Part shown: piece after piece, positions 39,963 through 49,724 of the stretch
How positions within the stretch are numbered: position 1 is the first letter of the stretch
How the letters are laid out: each line of letters starts with the position of its first letter
Assembly (NCBI GenBank): GCA_903907865.1
Contig: CAIVPR010000182.1
Location: forward strand, 26,540-90,539
Reading direction: 5' to 3'
DNA: 64,000 nucleotides
From: an uncultured Acidobacteriia bacterium
GTDB taxonomy: Bacteria; Acidobacteriota; Terriglobia; Bryobacterales; Bryobacteraceae
Program-made: the position numbers and the translations under genes
The notes under the pieces: generated by a model
What the model saw: the letters and a program-made list of their open reading frames with translations, nothing else
Databases searched by the model: none
What the model was told of the DNA's origin: nothing

Positions 39963-42900
39963 CTAGAAGTGCAACTTCAGCGCAAACTGCAGGATGCGCG
40001 GATCGAACGCACCGTTGGCCTTGCCGAACGAGGCCAAGGAACTCAGGTTTGTGGAAGCCGTGCTGAACGACGCTCCGCCGGCGGGCGAGATCGCCCCGAC
40101 GAAATTCGTGTGGTTCATGATGTTAAAGGCTTCGGCGCGGGCTTCCAACTTCAACCACTCGCGCACCGCGAAAATGCGGCTGACGGAGGTGTCGAAGAAG
40201 AAGGAGCCGGGTCCGCGGAGCGCGTTGCGCCCGAGGTTGCCGTAGGTGCCCACGGGATTCTGCGCAAAAGCGGCCGAGTTCAGCAGCAGGTGGCAGGGAG
40301 CCGGGGAGCAGCCGGGGCTGGCGGCGTAGGGATCGGTCAGGACAACGTTCGGGCGGTCGTTGCCGAGGCCCGTACGCGAGTTGTCGATGCCGGAAGTGAC
40401 ATTCATCGGCGAGCCGGAAATCGCGCGGATCAGCGGCGCGATCTGCCAGCCGCCCAGCAGCCGGTTGGCCCATACGCCGGCCAGCTTGGGACTGGTGGCG
40501 ACGATGGACATGTTGAAGTTGCGGCGGACGTCGAAGATGCAGGCGGCCTTGTCGGCAGTCCGGTTGTACGGCTGCGAGTTGGTGGAGCCGGCGAGGGCGG
40601 CACCGAAGTCGTAGTCGGAAACGCAGGACGAGTCAGTGTAGTTGGTCAACACCGTGTAGTTCTTGGCGAACCGGTGCTGCAAGGACAGGATGAGGCCGTT
40701 GTAGTGCGCCACGGCTCCGTCGTCGGCGGTGTCGATGCTGGCGTAGGACTGGCCCAGCGTCGGGTTGGCCAAGTACAGGATGCGGCGGAAGTTGGCGTTG
40801 CCGGTGGTGGAGCAGGGGCCGGCTGCGGTCAGACCATACTGGCCCGCCACGCAGTTTCCGGGGATGTACTGCGCCGCGTTGACTTCATGGGCGATCCACA
40901 GGTGGGTCGTCTTGTTGCCAAGGTAGGTCGCCGAGAAGACCCAATCCTTCCAGAACTGGCGCTGGTAGCTGATGTTCCAGTTGGCCACGTAGGTGGATTT
41001 CGGGGCGAGCGGCATGTTGATGTACACGCCGTAGTTGGGGAAGATCGACTTGCCGTTGGTCGGGAATGGGCTGCCGCCAGCGTAGCCCAAGTACGGGTTG
41101 CTGAGGCCGCCGACGGGATTCGGAATGTCGAGGGCGGTGCCAATCGGGGGATTGGTGGTTTCGCGTTCGTTGAACCAAGTCTCGGTCGAATCGTACAGGA
41201 TCGACGCGCCGACGCGCAGAGTGTCGCGTCCGTCGCCGTGCGGGTTGAAAACCAGTCCGACACGCGGGGCGAAGTTGGCCTTCTGGCCCTTCCAAAGGCC
41301 GCGAGGGATGCCGGCGTCGCCGTCGAAGAACAGGCCGGCCGGGGCGTTGGGCACGATGGTGCTGTGTTGGTTGGCATAGAAGCCAGGGAAGCTGAACGAC
41401 GTGCCGCGCTTGTACTTGTCGGGGTCGGAGAATGTCGGTTCCCAGCGCAGGCCCACGTTGAACGTGAAGCGCTTGCTGATCTTCCACGTGTCCTGAGCAT
41501 AGAAGCTCATGATCCACTGGCGGAGGTCGTCCGGCGTGGCATTGGTCTGCGTGAAGTCGTTCGGGTTGCCGGTCATGAAGTCAGCAAGGCCGAGGTTGGT
41601 ACGTGTGCCGTTGAAGGTGAAGTTGCCGTTCTCGTTGAAGCCGGAAACGGTGTTGTTGAAGGTCTTCAGAACGTTGAAGCCGAACGCGATTTCATGCTTG
41701 CCGCGGATGATGTCGACGTCGTCAGCCATTTGGTAGCTGGTGTCGTTGAAGTGGCCGGGGGCGCAGGTGCCGCAGAAGGTGCTGAAGCCGCCGGTAATCG
41801 AGAGCAGCAGGAAGTTCGGCACGGCGCTGTAGATGTTGACGCCGAGCTGGGTCGGGCTGATCGGCGTTGCCGTCGGTCCACGGTTGTCGCGGATGCGGCT
41901 GAACGTTGCGTGGAATGAGTTGACCGTGCTGGGACCAAAGGCATACGTATCGCCAAAGGTGGCCGACTGCGCCAATTCATAGTTGCCGGGGGCCGTCGTC
42001 GTCAGGATGTTCTTGCCATCGAACACGGGCGGGTTCTGGTAGCTGTCGATGAAGTAGCGGAAGAACAGGCGGTCCTTGTCGTTGCGGACCCAGTCCACCT
42101 TGCCGATGACCTGGTTCTCATCGCCAGTGGTCGGGATGCCGTAAGACACTTGGCCGCAGGGGTCGCTTGTGGAAGGCAGGTACGAAGTCGCGATCTTCAG
42201 CGCGACCGGGTTCAGCTTCGACTGCGGGATCAGGTTGCCCGCGAAAGGCGCACCGCCGTTGTTGGGGTCGACCAGGGTGATCTGCTTGCCGCCGTTGCAG
42301 GCGGTGCCGGCGAGGCTGGTGAAGTCGCCGGTCAGCGCTGCCGCGTTGGGAATGTGGGTGATCGACGTGGGCGGGTTGGAGCGGTTGCGCGTGGGCTGGG
42401 CACCGGCGAAGAAGAACAGCTTGTCCTTGATGATGCGTCCGCCGATGGTGCCGCCGAACTGGTTGCGCTTCAGCGAGTCATGCCCTGCGGAGAAGAAGTT
42501 GCGGGCGTTGAGGTTGCCGTTCCGGAGGTAGTCGAACAGGTCGCCGTGGTAGCTGTTGCCGCCAGACTTGGTCACGACGTTGACCGTCGCGCCGGGGTGG
42601 GTGCCGAACTTCGACGAGACGGCGCTGGTTTCCACGCTGAACTCTTCGAGGGCGTCCGGGAACGGGAACGGGAGGTTCACGTTGGACATGGCGTCGGTGT
42701 TGTCGCCGCCGTCCAGCAGGTAGGCTGTGCCGTTGCCCTGGCCGCCCGCGACGGAAATGCGGGTCGAGCTGAAGAACGTCTTGCTGCCCGTGTCGCCGGA
42801 GTCGCCGTAGGTGGCGCCGCCGGAGATCAGGATCAGCTGGGTGGCCTGCCGACCGTTGAGGGGTAGCTCGTTGATGCGGCGTTCGTCGATCACCTGCGCG

Positions 42901-43319
42901 ACCGAGGTTTCCTTGGTCTCGACCATTGCGGCGTCGGCGGTGACTTCCACCGTTTCGTTGACCGAGCCAACCTGCATGTGCGCGTCGATCTGGACGGTCA
43001 TACCGACCTGGAGCTCGAGGCCCGTCTGGACATAATCCTTGAAGCCGTTCGCCTTGACTTCGAGGCGGTAGGGACCGACCGGAAGGTTGGAAAGGGTGTA
43101 AGAGCCGGTGTTATCCGACGTTGTGGTGTGAAGGATGCCGCGGTTGATTTCCGTGGCGGTGATCTTCGCGCCGACAACAGCTCCGGCGCTCTGGTCGGTT
43201 ACGTGGCCGCCGACTTGCGCAACGGCCGTTGCCTGCGCCCAGATTGAAGAGGGCGCGGCGAGAGATGTGAGGAGAACTGCAACTGCCAGCCAAACTTTGG
43301 CTGCGCTTCCGATTTTCAT
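39963..43319 (-). CDS. Oar-like TonB-dependent receptor
   Basis: 1,118 residues. ATG 43319 is chosen because AGGGAG lies 6 bp upstream. A signal peptide ends SSIWAQ. Residues about 35-125 form a CarboxypepD_reg-like domain (VGGHVTDQSAGAVVGAKITA, TGSYTLSNLPVGPYRL). The plug follows (RRINELPLNGRQATQLILIS), then a large beta-barrel, ending with LQFALKLHF; aromatic terminal Phe suits Omp85 insertion. This is the intact Oar-like receptor in the window and lies in minus orientation 4.2 kb after the broken one. Substrate unknown, commonly polymers in soil Acidobacteriota. Confidence 0.95.
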   Translation of the reverse strand: MKIGSAAKVWLAVAVLLTSLAAPSSIWAQATAVAQVGGHVTDQSAGAVVGAKITATEINRGILHTTTSDNTGSYTLSNLPVGPYRLEVKANGFKDYVQTGLELQVGMTVQIDAHMQVGSVNETVEVTADAAMVETKETSVAQVIDERRINELPLNGRQATQLILISGGATYGDSGDTGSKTFFSSTRISVAGGQGNGTAYLLDGGDNTDAMSNVNLPFPFPDALEEFSVETSAVSSKFGTHPGATVNVVTKSGGNSYHGDLFDYLRNGNLNARNFFSAGHDSLKRNQFGGTIGGRIIKDKLFFFAGAQPTRNRSNPPTSITHIPNAAALTGDFTSLAGTACNGGKQITLVDPNNGGAPFAGNLIPQSKLNPVALKIATSYLPSTSDPCGQVSYGIPTTGDENQVIGKVDWVRNDKDRLFFRYFIDSYQNPPVFDGKNILTTTAPGNYELAQSATFGDTYAFGPSTVNSFHATFSRIRDNRGPTATPISPTQLGVNIYSAVPNFLLLSITGGFSTFCGTCAPGHFNDTSYQMADDVDIIRGKHEIAFGFNVLKTFNNTVSGFNENGNFTFNGTRTNLGLADFMTGNPNDFTQTNATPDDLRQWIMSFYAQDTWKISKRFTFNVGLRWEPTFSDPDKYKRGTSFSFPGFYANQHSTIVPNAPAGLFFDGDAGIPRGLWKGQKANFAPRVGLVFNPHGDGRDTLRVGASILYDSTETWFNERETTNPPIGTALDIPNPVGGLSNPYLGYAGGSPFPTNGKSIFPNYGVYINMPLAPKSTYVANWNISYQRQFWKDWVFSATYLGNKTTHLWIAHEVNAAQYIPGNCVAGQYGLTAAGPCSTTGNANFRRILYLANPTLGQSYASIDTADDGAVAHYNGLILSLQHRFAKNYTVLTNYTDSSCVSDYDFGAALAGSTNSQPYNRTADKAACIFDVRRNFNMSIVATSPKLAGVWANRLLGGWQIAPLIRAISGSPMNVTSGIDNSRTGLGNDRPNVVLTDPYAASPGCSPAPCHLLLNSAAFAQNPVGTYGNLGRNALRGPGSFFFDTSVSRIFAVREWLKLEARAEAFNIMNHTNFVGAISPAGGASFSTASTNLSSLASFGKANGAFDPRILQFALKLHF

Positions 43320-43552
43320 AGAAACTCCCTGAAACATTGAGGGACCTGAAGAGGTACTTATATAGGATAGTGGTGGCATCCACCGGCGTCAATCGGCTCC
43401 GCCTGAAGCTACCGTTCAGTATTTCTGAAGTTAGCGATTTCCGAGGGTGCCCGTAAAGGTATGCAAGCCCGTCGCCCGCCAGTGGTTGAATCGCGATATC
43501 GTTGTAAGCGCGGTGTGTCTCGTGCTGAGGCACCCGCTACCAGAGGCCCTGA

Positions 43553-44677
43553 ATGAATTTCAACAGAAGAGATTTCGGCAGAATCGCCCTTGCCGGCGCC
43601 CCGGCCCTCGCCGGGCTGACCCTGCCCCGTTTCGCCGGTGCCGCCACCGCCGCCAGCTCCAAGTACGGCGGTGTGCAGATCGGCCTGATCACGTATAGCT
43701 TCCGGCAGGGTGTCGCCAAGTCCGACATCATCCCCAACATGGTGAAACTGGGCATCAGTTCCGTCGAGTTGATGTCCGGTGACTGCGAGGCCATCGCCGG
43801 TGCCCCCGCGATGCCCGGATTTGGCGGCGGACGCGGGCCCGGAGGCGGCCGCGGTCGTGGTGCGGGCGAAGTCGCGATGGCTCCGAACGGTTGCCCGGTG
43901 AACACGCCGGCCGGCCAGTTTTCGCAAGCGGAGGCCAATCGTGCCGCCGGAACCACGCCGGAAGGCCGTGGCGGTGGGGGTCGTGGACGCGGTCCCGCGT
44001 CTCCGGAAGTGCTGGAGGCGCAGGCCAAGCTCAAGGCGTGGAAGGCTTCCGCCAACGCCGCGACGTGGGCGGGGGTGCGCAAGCAGTTCACGGATGCCGG
44101 AATCGACCTCCGCGTCCTGTGCTACAACATGAACGTCAACAGCACCACCGACGACGAAATCGAGTACGCCTTCCAGATGGCCAAGGGCCTCGGCGTGCGC
44201 GCGATGTCGTGCAGCACCACCGTGGCGATGGCCAAGAAGGTTGCGCCCTTCGCCGACAAGCACAAGCTGATGTGGGGCGGCCACGGTCACGCCGACATCC
44301 ATGACCCCGAGCAGTTCGCCAAGCCCGAAACCTTCGAGAAGATCATGGGCTTCAGCAAGTACATCGGCGTCAACCTCGACATCGGCCACTTCACCGCCGC
44401 AGGCTACGACCCGCTTCCGTTCATCGCCAAGCACCACGGGCGTATCACCAACCTCCATCTGAAGGACCGCAACAAGCCCGACAAGTGCGAGGTGTCGCCG
44501 AATGTGGTGTGGGGCAAGGGCGACACGCCGATCAAGGACGTGCTGCTCACGATGAAAAAGAAGAAGTACGACATACCGGCCAACATCGAGTTCGAGTACC
44601 CGACCCCGGAAGGGTCCGACGCGGTGACCGAAGTCGGCAAGTGCCTGGAGTTCTGCAAGAAGATTCTGACGGCTTAG
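43553..44677 (+). CDS. Tat-exported sugar phosphate isomerase/epimerase-like protein
   Basis: 374 residues with a Tat signal NRRDFGRIALAGAPAL at the N-terminus and a xylose isomerase-like TIM barrel. Barrel motifs include QIGLITYSFRQG, GISSVELMSGDCE, NLDIGHFTAAGYDPL and ITNLHLKDRN (metal-binding-like acidic/His positions), then EFEYPTPEGSD. Two Gly/Arg-rich stretches lie at about 85-102 and 130-150, forming an inserted loop of ~70 residues not usual for the family. The export signal makes a periplasmic sugar-handling role more likely than central metabolism. It is divergent from the receptor gene, 233 bp apart. Confidence 0.9.
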   Translation: MNFNRRDFGRIALAGAPALAGLTLPRFAGAATAASSKYGGVQIGLITYSFRQGVAKSDIIPNMVKLGISSVELMSGDCEAIAGAPAMPGFGGGRGPGGGRGRGAGEVAMAPNGCPVNTPAGQFSQAEANRAAGTTPEGRGGGGRGRGPASPEVLEAQAKLKAWKASANAATWAGVRKQFTDAGIDLRVLCYNMNVNSTTDDEIEYAFQMAKGLGVRAMSCSTTVAMAKKVAPFADKHKLMWGGHGHADIHDPEQFAKPETFEKIMGFSKYIGVNLDIGHFTAAGYDPLPFIAKHHGRITNLHLKDRNKPDKCEVSPNVVWGKGDTPIKDVLLTMKKKKYDIPANIEFEYPTPEGSDAVTEVGKCLEFCKKILTA

Positions 44678-44745
44678 TTTGAAGCCTTCTTCGGGAAGGA
44701 ATGCCGGGGGAGAACGTCTGTGCTACAAAGGGACTTCTCCCCCGC

Positions 44746-46152
44746 ATGAAATCCCTTACGGTATGGCAGAAGACTGCCGCCACCGTCCTACTCCTCGTTC
44801 TGGCCGTTGTTTACGTGTGCGCGTTGTGGCCCGCGGTCGCAACCCGGTCGCATGCAGACGCCGAATTCCTCCTGGCGGCGCAGTCCTTGGCGCACGGCCA
44901 TGGGTTTCCGCCAGCCGCGCACTTCCCGCCGCTCTTCCCTGCCCTATTGGCGCTGTTCGCGCTGGTTTCCACCGATCCACACTGGCTGAAGTTGTTGCCG
45001 CTCTTGTGCGCGGCGGGGTGGTTCCGCGCCATAACGGCCCTGTTGCGACGGATGGGTGCGAGTCCTTGGGCCGCATTCCTCATCGCGTGCGCGACCTTGG
45101 CCGCTCCCGGCGTGGTGGATGCGGCGACCTCCCTTTCCGCCGAACCACTGTTCGCGTTGCTGATCACCATGTCGTTGGTCTTGGTCTTGGACGGCCGGAT
45201 GGCGATGGCGGGGGTTGTTGCCGGGCTTTCGGTTGCCACCAGCATGGCAGGAGTCACGCTGATCGCAGCTTGCATTCTGATCTTGACTCTGGGGCGGCGA
45301 CTGGGCGATGCGGTACGCTACACGGTTGCTGCGATGGCGGTTGCGGCTCCCGCGATTGGGTGGACAGTGGCCCATGCCGGCGCGCATTATGGGAGCTGGA
45401 ACGTGCTGACCGGCCTCCACGCCAGCGAAAAGGCCGCTGTCCTCGGCCACAACGCCTACTGGATCGCGTTGGCCCCGTTCGAATTGTTGTCCGGCGTCTC
45501 CAGCGAGAACGCCGCAGCCATTTCGACAGGTATCCTGTTGTGGTCGTGGTTCCGGCGACGGCTGTTGATGCCCGACCTCTTCCTGTTCCTCTACCTGCTG
45601 GCGGTGGCGGGATGGAGCTGGCTCCCGACCCGGTCGTTGACCGTGGTGCTGCCGTTCGTGCTGTGGCTGGCCTACCGGGCTTTCCGAGGCATGCGCAGCA
45701 AGGAGGCGTTCGCGGCGTTCGTCGTGCTGGGCGTGGGGCTACCAGTCGGGTGCAGCCTGTACCGGATTCCCCTAACGCTGCGCCCCGATCCTGCGCAGCC
45801 GTTGTATGCGTGGATCCGCACCAACACTCCGGCGAACGCGACGATACTCGCCAACTTGGATGCCAACATGGCGCTGCAGACGGGTCGCGCATCGGTGCGG
45901 GGTATTGATCCGACAGGCTATGACCTCTGGTACGCGCCGCGCGCCGAATCGGCCGTCAATGCGGCCATGTTGCTACGGACGGTACGGGTCGATGCGCCTG
46001 ACTACGTGGTGATTACGCCCGACGACAACTTGCCGGAGTCCGCGCCGTGGCGGAAGGCGGTCGAGGCGTTGGAGCGTGCCGGGGTGCTGGAGGCGGTTCC
46101 GGTGCCGGGGTTGTCGAAGGAATGCCGGTTGTTGCGGACGGTGGGGCGATAG
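44746..46152 (+). CDS. GT-C-like integral membrane glycosyltransferase
   Basis: About 468 residues; ATG 44746 or 44701. About ten transmembrane segments with a short acidic-flanked first loop (TRSHADAEFLLAAQSLAHGH) similar to GT-C membrane mannosyltransferases. The C-terminal soluble part (about 330-468) has WIRTNTPANATILAN and a YAPRAESAVNAAM segment. Donor and acceptor cannot be named. It lies 68 bp after the sugar-isomerase gene and could share its transcript. Confidence 0.75.
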   Translation: MKSLTVWQKTAATVLLLVLAVVYVCALWPAVATRSHADAEFLLAAQSLAHGHGFPPAAHFPPLFPALLALFALVSTDPHWLKLLPLLCAAGWFRAITALLRRMGASPWAAFLIACATLAAPGVVDAATSLSAEPLFALLITMSLVLVLDGRMAMAGVVAGLSVATSMAGVTLIAACILILTLGRRLGDAVRYTVAAMAVAAPAIGWTVAHAGAHYGSWNVLTGLHASEKAAVLGHNAYWIALAPFELLSGVSSENAAAISTGILLWSWFRRRLLMPDLFLFLYLLAVAGWSWLPTRSLTVVLPFVLWLAYRAFRGMRSKEAFAAFVVLGVGLPVGCSLYRIPLTLRPDPAQPLYAWIRTNTPANATILANLDANMALQTGRASVRGIDPTGYDLWYAPRAESAVNAAMLLRTVRVDAPDYVVITPDDNLPESAPWRKAVEALERAGVLEAVPVPGLSKECRLLRTVGR

Positions 46153-46153
46153 C

Positions 46154-46612
46154 CTACGGGATCGTGGTCTGTCGATCCCGCTCCGACATTTCCCGCATCA
46201 GCTCGGCGCGCACCTTGAGCTCGCGATTCGCCAGTTTCAGTTCCTCCAGCTCGTGCGCCAGTTCCCACGAGGGGTTCGCACTCACAGGCTGATTGCGTTT
46301 GGTGCCCAGCGCCCCGGCCACCTGAGTGATCAAGCCACCGAACAGGATGGTTGCGACGAACAGCACCAGATTCATCTTGGTGGTCAAATCCTGGATTTTA
46401 GTATTCAAATCCTGGACGCTGGCGACCAATGTGTCGATCTTCTGTTCCAGCTTCCGCGTCTCGATGCCCAACGCCTCGACCTTGGTTTCCAGCACGGCAA
46501 CCCGCGCATTGCTGTCCGCCTGCTGGGCGGGAGCGGAACTACGCGGAACACCCGGGGTCTGCGCCAGAGCCGCCAGCGTAACCGCCACGAATAGGATAGG
46601 GGCGACCTTCAT
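46154..46612 (-). CDS. Secreted coiled-coil protein with one membrane segment
   Basis: About 152 residues from MKVAPILFVAVTLAALAQTP. A signal peptide is followed by a coiled coil at about 35-80 (VAVLETKVEALGIETRKLEQ, then KIDTLVASVQDLNTKIQDL). A transmembrane segment (MNLVLFVATILFGGLITQV) and a second helical part (LAHELEELKLANRELKVRA) follow. The likely role is a membrane-anchored scaffold; nothing catalytic is visible. Convergent with the GT-C gene, with 1 bp between stops. Confidence 0.8.
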   Translation of the reverse strand: MKVAPILFVAVTLAALAQTPGVPRSSAPAQQADSNARVAVLETKVEALGIETRKLEQKIDTLVASVQDLNTKIQDLTTKMNLVLFVATILFGGLITQVAGALGTKRNQPVSANPSWELAHELEELKLANRELKVRAELMREMSERDRQTTIP

Positions 46613-46652
46613 TCCAACCCCATGGTACCGCATTTTCTCATGCCAGGAAAGT

Positions 46653-46742
46653 CTACGCCCGCGCCGCCTGTACCAGTTCCTCGGCGTTCCGGATGGCCAG
46701 TGCGATCCGAGCCAGATCGCCGCCCGAAGGGATCTTCTCCAT
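46653..46742 (-). other. Possible 29-residue open frame, perhaps a gene relic
   Basis: A short frame with ATG 46742 encodes MEKIPSGGDLARIALAIRNA, then EELVQAARA and a TAG. Its C-terminal look suggests the end of a longer protein, and the frame continues upstream to the repeat copy B region without a convincing start. No Shine-Dalgarno was noted. Confidence 0.3.
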
Positions 46743-46786
46743 CGCTATCGGCTCTTCATTTCTCCGTTGGGTGAATAGCCGCGCAT

Positions 46787-46861
46787 GGCTCGAACAAACA
46801 CTCCATTGCGGTCGCGGCTCGGCAGCAGCCTGATTCTACTGAGACTCGCACGCGAGAACGA
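46787..46861. repeat. Dispersed palindromic repeat, copy B
   Basis: GGCTCGAACAAACACTCC, then ATTGCGGTCGCGGCTCGG matches the reverse complement of copy A's right arm unit. The second arm is degraded (GACTCGCACGCGAG). Located between lutC and the coiled-coil gene. Confidence 0.75.
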
Positions 46862-46878
46862 CCACTTGATACGGGTAG

Positions 46879-47502
46879 TTACCCGACGATAATCACGTCC
46901 AAAGTACGCGGCCCGTGCACACCCTTCACCCGCATCATTTCGATGTCGGCCGTGGCGGACGGGCCCGCGATCGTGGTGATCGGGCAAGTACGGCGGCTCG
47001 CGAGCGAACGGATCGCTTCGGGGACCGTCCCCCGGATCTCGCTTTCGAAGACCACGCAGAGGTGGTAGTCGGGGATCAGCGAGATCGCGCGACGGCCTTC
47101 GGCCAGCGAATGCGTCAGGATGATGCTGCCCGTGAAGGCGATGGCTGCGGTCGAGGCCGTCAGCGCTCCTTCGGCGGCGTCGAGGGTATCGTAATCGAGG
47201 TCGTGGTCCGCCGTGAACCGGTATCCCTGCGGCAGCCATGAGGGATCGATGCCGGGCGGAACCACCAAGCCCGACTTGCCCCGACTGCGCAACGCGTCGG
47301 CCACGGTTCCGGCGATACCAGCAGCATCGGTCCGGTAGACAGTGGCGTTGTAGTCGACCAAGCGGTCGATGAAGAGGTGGACCATGGCCTCGCGGTCCAG
47401 GCCAAGCGAGGCGCGGTAGTCACGGTTCACGGGCAGTTCCGCCCCGCGGTCGTCGCCAAGGGCTTGGCGGATGTTTTTGAGGATGTCGGTCTTCGCGCTC
47501 AT
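46879..47502 (-). CDS. lutC: Lactate utilisation protein C (LUD domain)
   Basis: 207 residues; ATG 47502 overlaps lutB's stop by 4 bp (ATGA). LUD-domain motifs are present: LVVPPGIDPSWLP, AIAFTGSIILTHSLAEGRR, ITTIAGPSATADIEMMRVKG ending PRTLDVIIVG. LutC is the third subunit of the iron-sulfur L-lactate dehydrogenase-type complex that oxidises lactate to pyruvate, at the cytoplasmic membrane face. It is the last gene in the lutABC operon; a longer frame running across 46879-48669 is a shadow of lutB. Confidence 0.92.
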   Translation of the reverse strand: MSAKTDILKNIRQALGDDRGAELPVNRDYRASLGLDREAMVHLFIDRLVDYNATVYRTDAAGIAGTVADALRSRGKSGLVVPPGIDPSWLPQGYRFTADHDLDYDTLDAAEGALTASTAAIAFTGSIILTHSLAEGRRAISLIPDYHLCVVFESEIRGTVPEAIRSLASRRTCPITTIAGPSATADIEMMRVKGVHGPRTLDVIIVG

Positions 47503-48908
47503 GCCTTGTTCTTCTCCACCTGGCGTTTCTTCCACCAATCCCTGAACGACTCTTTCGGGATCGCAGGCAGGTCGCGCGAAGCCGACCAGCCGGGCAACCC
47601 CAGCGATTCCAATGGCTTGGCCCCGATCTTGACCAGCTTTTGCGCCCCCGAGAACCGCCCAGCGTCCGACATCGTGTAGGCTGCCATGCGCATGCCGATG
47701 CGCTCCGCCGCGCCCCGGTCGCCATTTTCCACGATCCGCGTACGCAGATGGATCAGGATTTCCGGGATGTTGATCTTCACCGGACACACATCGTAGCAGG
47801 CTCCGCACAGCGAGGACGCATACGGCAGCGACTGCGAATGCTCCATCGACTGCAGTTGCGGCGTCAGGATGGCCCCGATCGGGCCGCTGTAAATCGACCC
47901 GTAGGCATGCCCACCCGTCTGCCGGTACACCGGACAGACGTTCAGACAGGCCGCGCACCGGATGCAATGCAGCGTTTCGCGCGACTCCTCGTCGGCCAGC
48001 ACCTTGGTGCGCCCGTTGTCCAGCAGGATGACGTGGAACTCCTTCGGCCCGTCTCCTGGCGTGACGCCGGTCCAGATCGAGTTGTACGGGTTCATGCGCT
48101 CGCCGGTCGCCGAGCGCGGCAGTAGTTGCAGAAACACTTCGAGGTCGTCGAACGAGGGCACGATCTTCTCGATGCCCACCATCGTGATCATGATCTCCGG
48201 CAAGGTGACGCACATGCGGCCGTTGCCTTCCGATTCGACCACGCAGACGGAACCGGTCTCCGCGACTGCGAAGTTGGCCCCGCTGTAGCCGACCTTGACC
48301 CGCAGGAAGCGCTCCCGCAGATACGCGCGGGCGGCGGCGGTTAGGTCCTCGGGCTTGGTGCCGAGTTCCTTCAGGCCCATCTTCTCCATGAAGAGGGTCC
48401 GGATCTCGGTCTTGTTCTTGTGCAGCGCCGGGACAACGATGTGCGACGGCTTGTCGTGGCCGAGCTGGATGATCAGGTCGGCAAGGTCGGTCTCCCAAGG
48501 GATGATGCCGTTGGCCTCGAGATGCGGGTTGAGCTGAGTCTCGTCCGAGGTCATCGTTTTGACCTTGATGATCTCCTTCTGGCCGTGCGACTGGATGATC
48601 TGGGTGACGATGCGGTTGCCTTCGTCGGCGTCGCGGGCCCAGTGGACCTGGCCGCCGGCGCGGGTGCACGCCGCCTCGAACTGTTCGAGGTGGCTGTCGA
48701 GGTTCCGCATCACGCGGCGCTTGATGGCGCGGCCGGCGTCGCGGAGTTGCTCCCAGTCGGGCATTTCACCGACCACGTTGGCGCGCTTGTTGCGGATGGT
48801 CTCGGTGGCGCGCCGGACATTGGCACGGACCTGCTTGTTGGCCAGCAGCGCGTGGGCGGCTTGGCGGAAATCGGGGGCCTCGGCGGCCTCGCCTACTCGG
48901 ACGCTCAT
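47499..48908 (-). CDS. lutB: Lactate utilisation protein B, iron-sulfur protein
   Basis: 469 residues with two 4Fe-4S motifs near residues 320-400: HCIRCAACLNVCP and LCGACYDVCP. The N-terminal region has the LUD-type domain (RVKVGYSGANFAVAETGSVC, VESEGNGR). LutB is the large electron-transfer subunit of the LutABC lactate oxidase complex. It overlaps lutA by 4 bp and lutC by 4 bp, so the three are translationally coupled. Confidence 0.95.
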   Translation of the reverse strand: MSVRVGEAAEAPDFRQAAHALLANKQVRANVRRATETIRNKRANVVGEMPDWEQLRDAGRAIKRRVMRNLDSHLEQFEAACTRAGGQVHWARDADEGNRIVTQIIQSHGQKEIIKVKTMTSDETQLNPHLEANGIIPWETDLADLIIQLGHDKPSHIVVPALHKNKTEIRTLFMEKMGLKELGTKPEDLTAAARAYLRERFLRVKVGYSGANFAVAETGSVCVVESEGNGRMCVTLPEIMITMVGIEKIVPSFDDLEVFLQLLPRSATGERMNPYNSIWTGVTPGDGPKEFHVILLDNGRTKVLADEESRETLHCIRCAACLNVCPVYRQTGGHAYGSIYSGPIGAILTPQLQSMEHSQSLPYASSLCGACYDVCPVKINIPEILIHLRTRIVENGDRGAAERIGMRMAAYTMSDAGRFSGAQKLVKIGAKPLESLGLPGWSASRDLPAIPKESFRDWWKKRQVEKNKA

Positions 48909-49636
48909 TGGACCGATACCTCACGGGCGGCCAAAATCTCCGCCAGATGGATGCACGTGACGCCCGTGTCCTGCCGGCTCAGGCCGCCGCCGATGTGCAT
49001 GAGGCAGGAATTGTCTCCCGCCGTGCAGATGGAGGCTCCGGTGGAGGTGATGGCTTTGATTTTTTCGTCCAACATGGCGGAAGAGACCTCGGCGTTCTTG
49101 ATGGCGAAGGTGCCGCCGAAGCCGCAGCACTGGTCGGCTGCGGGAAGTTTCACGAGGTTGAGGCCCTGGACCGCTTTCAACAGCCGCTCCGGCTTGTCGC
49201 CGATGTGCAGGGAGCGGATCGAGTGGCAGGAGGTATGCATCGTCACGGTGTGGGGGTAGGACGCCCCGACGTCGGTGATGCCGAACTTGTCCACCAGCAG
49301 TTCGGAGAACTCGTAAACGCGGGGCAGCAGTTCCTCGATTTCGGTCTCGAGCCCGGCGTCCTTGGCCATTTTGGGGTAGTGCTCGCGCATCATCGACACG
49401 CAGGACGACGAGGGGACGCAGATGATTTGGGCGTCGCGGAACGTTTCCACGAAGTGCTTCATGACGGCGATAGCCTCGGGCCGGTAGCCGGTGTTGTAGT
49501 GCATCTGGCCGCAGCAGGTCTGCGCCTCGCGGAATTCCACGGTATGGCCGAGCCGTTCGAGAACCGTCACGACAGCCTTCCCGGTGTCGGGAAAAAGCGT
49601 GTCGTTGTAGCAGGCGACGAATAGGGAGATGAGCAT
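48905..49636 (-). CDS. lutA: Lactate utilisation protein A, CCG-domain protein
   Basis: 243 residues with two cysteine-rich (CCG) domains: EAQTCCGQMHYNTGYRPEA in the first and AADQCCGFGGTFAIKN in the second. These bind the Fe-S cofactor in LutA/GlpC-like subunits of lactate and glycolate oxidases. The start ATG 49636 gives LISLFVACYND. It heads the lut operon; no lactate permease or lldR/lutR regulator is visible nearby. Confidence 0.95.
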   Translation of the reverse strand: MLISLFVACYNDTLFPDTGKAVVTVLERLGHTVEFREAQTCCGQMHYNTGYRPEAIAVMKHFVETFRDAQIICVPSSSCVSMMREHYPKMAKDAGLETEIEELLPRVYEFSELLVDKFGITDVGASYPHTVTMHTSCHSIRSLHIGDKPERLLKAVQGLNLVKLPAADQCCGFGGTFAIKNAEVSSAMLDEKIKAITSTGASICTAGDNSCLMHIGGGLSRQDTGVTCIHLAEILAAREVSVQ

Positions 49637-49724
49637 TGGGTGCGCTGTTGGGCGGGACGACTGCGAACCCTCTATTTTACCCTCCGGCGCGCGGCTCCAG
49701 TTGTTGGTGACGCTTGGCGCCAGC

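Noticed and set aside
39747..41918. 723-residue plus frame opposite the second receptor
   Set aside because: It is antisense shadow of the intact receptor gene and lacks a recognisable protein pattern.
46879..48669. 596-residue frame across lutB and lutC
   Set aside because: It is the shadow frame of lutB joined to lutC. The first part has Arg/Pro-rich composition and no LUD motif, and lutC has its own ATG overlapping lutB's stop.
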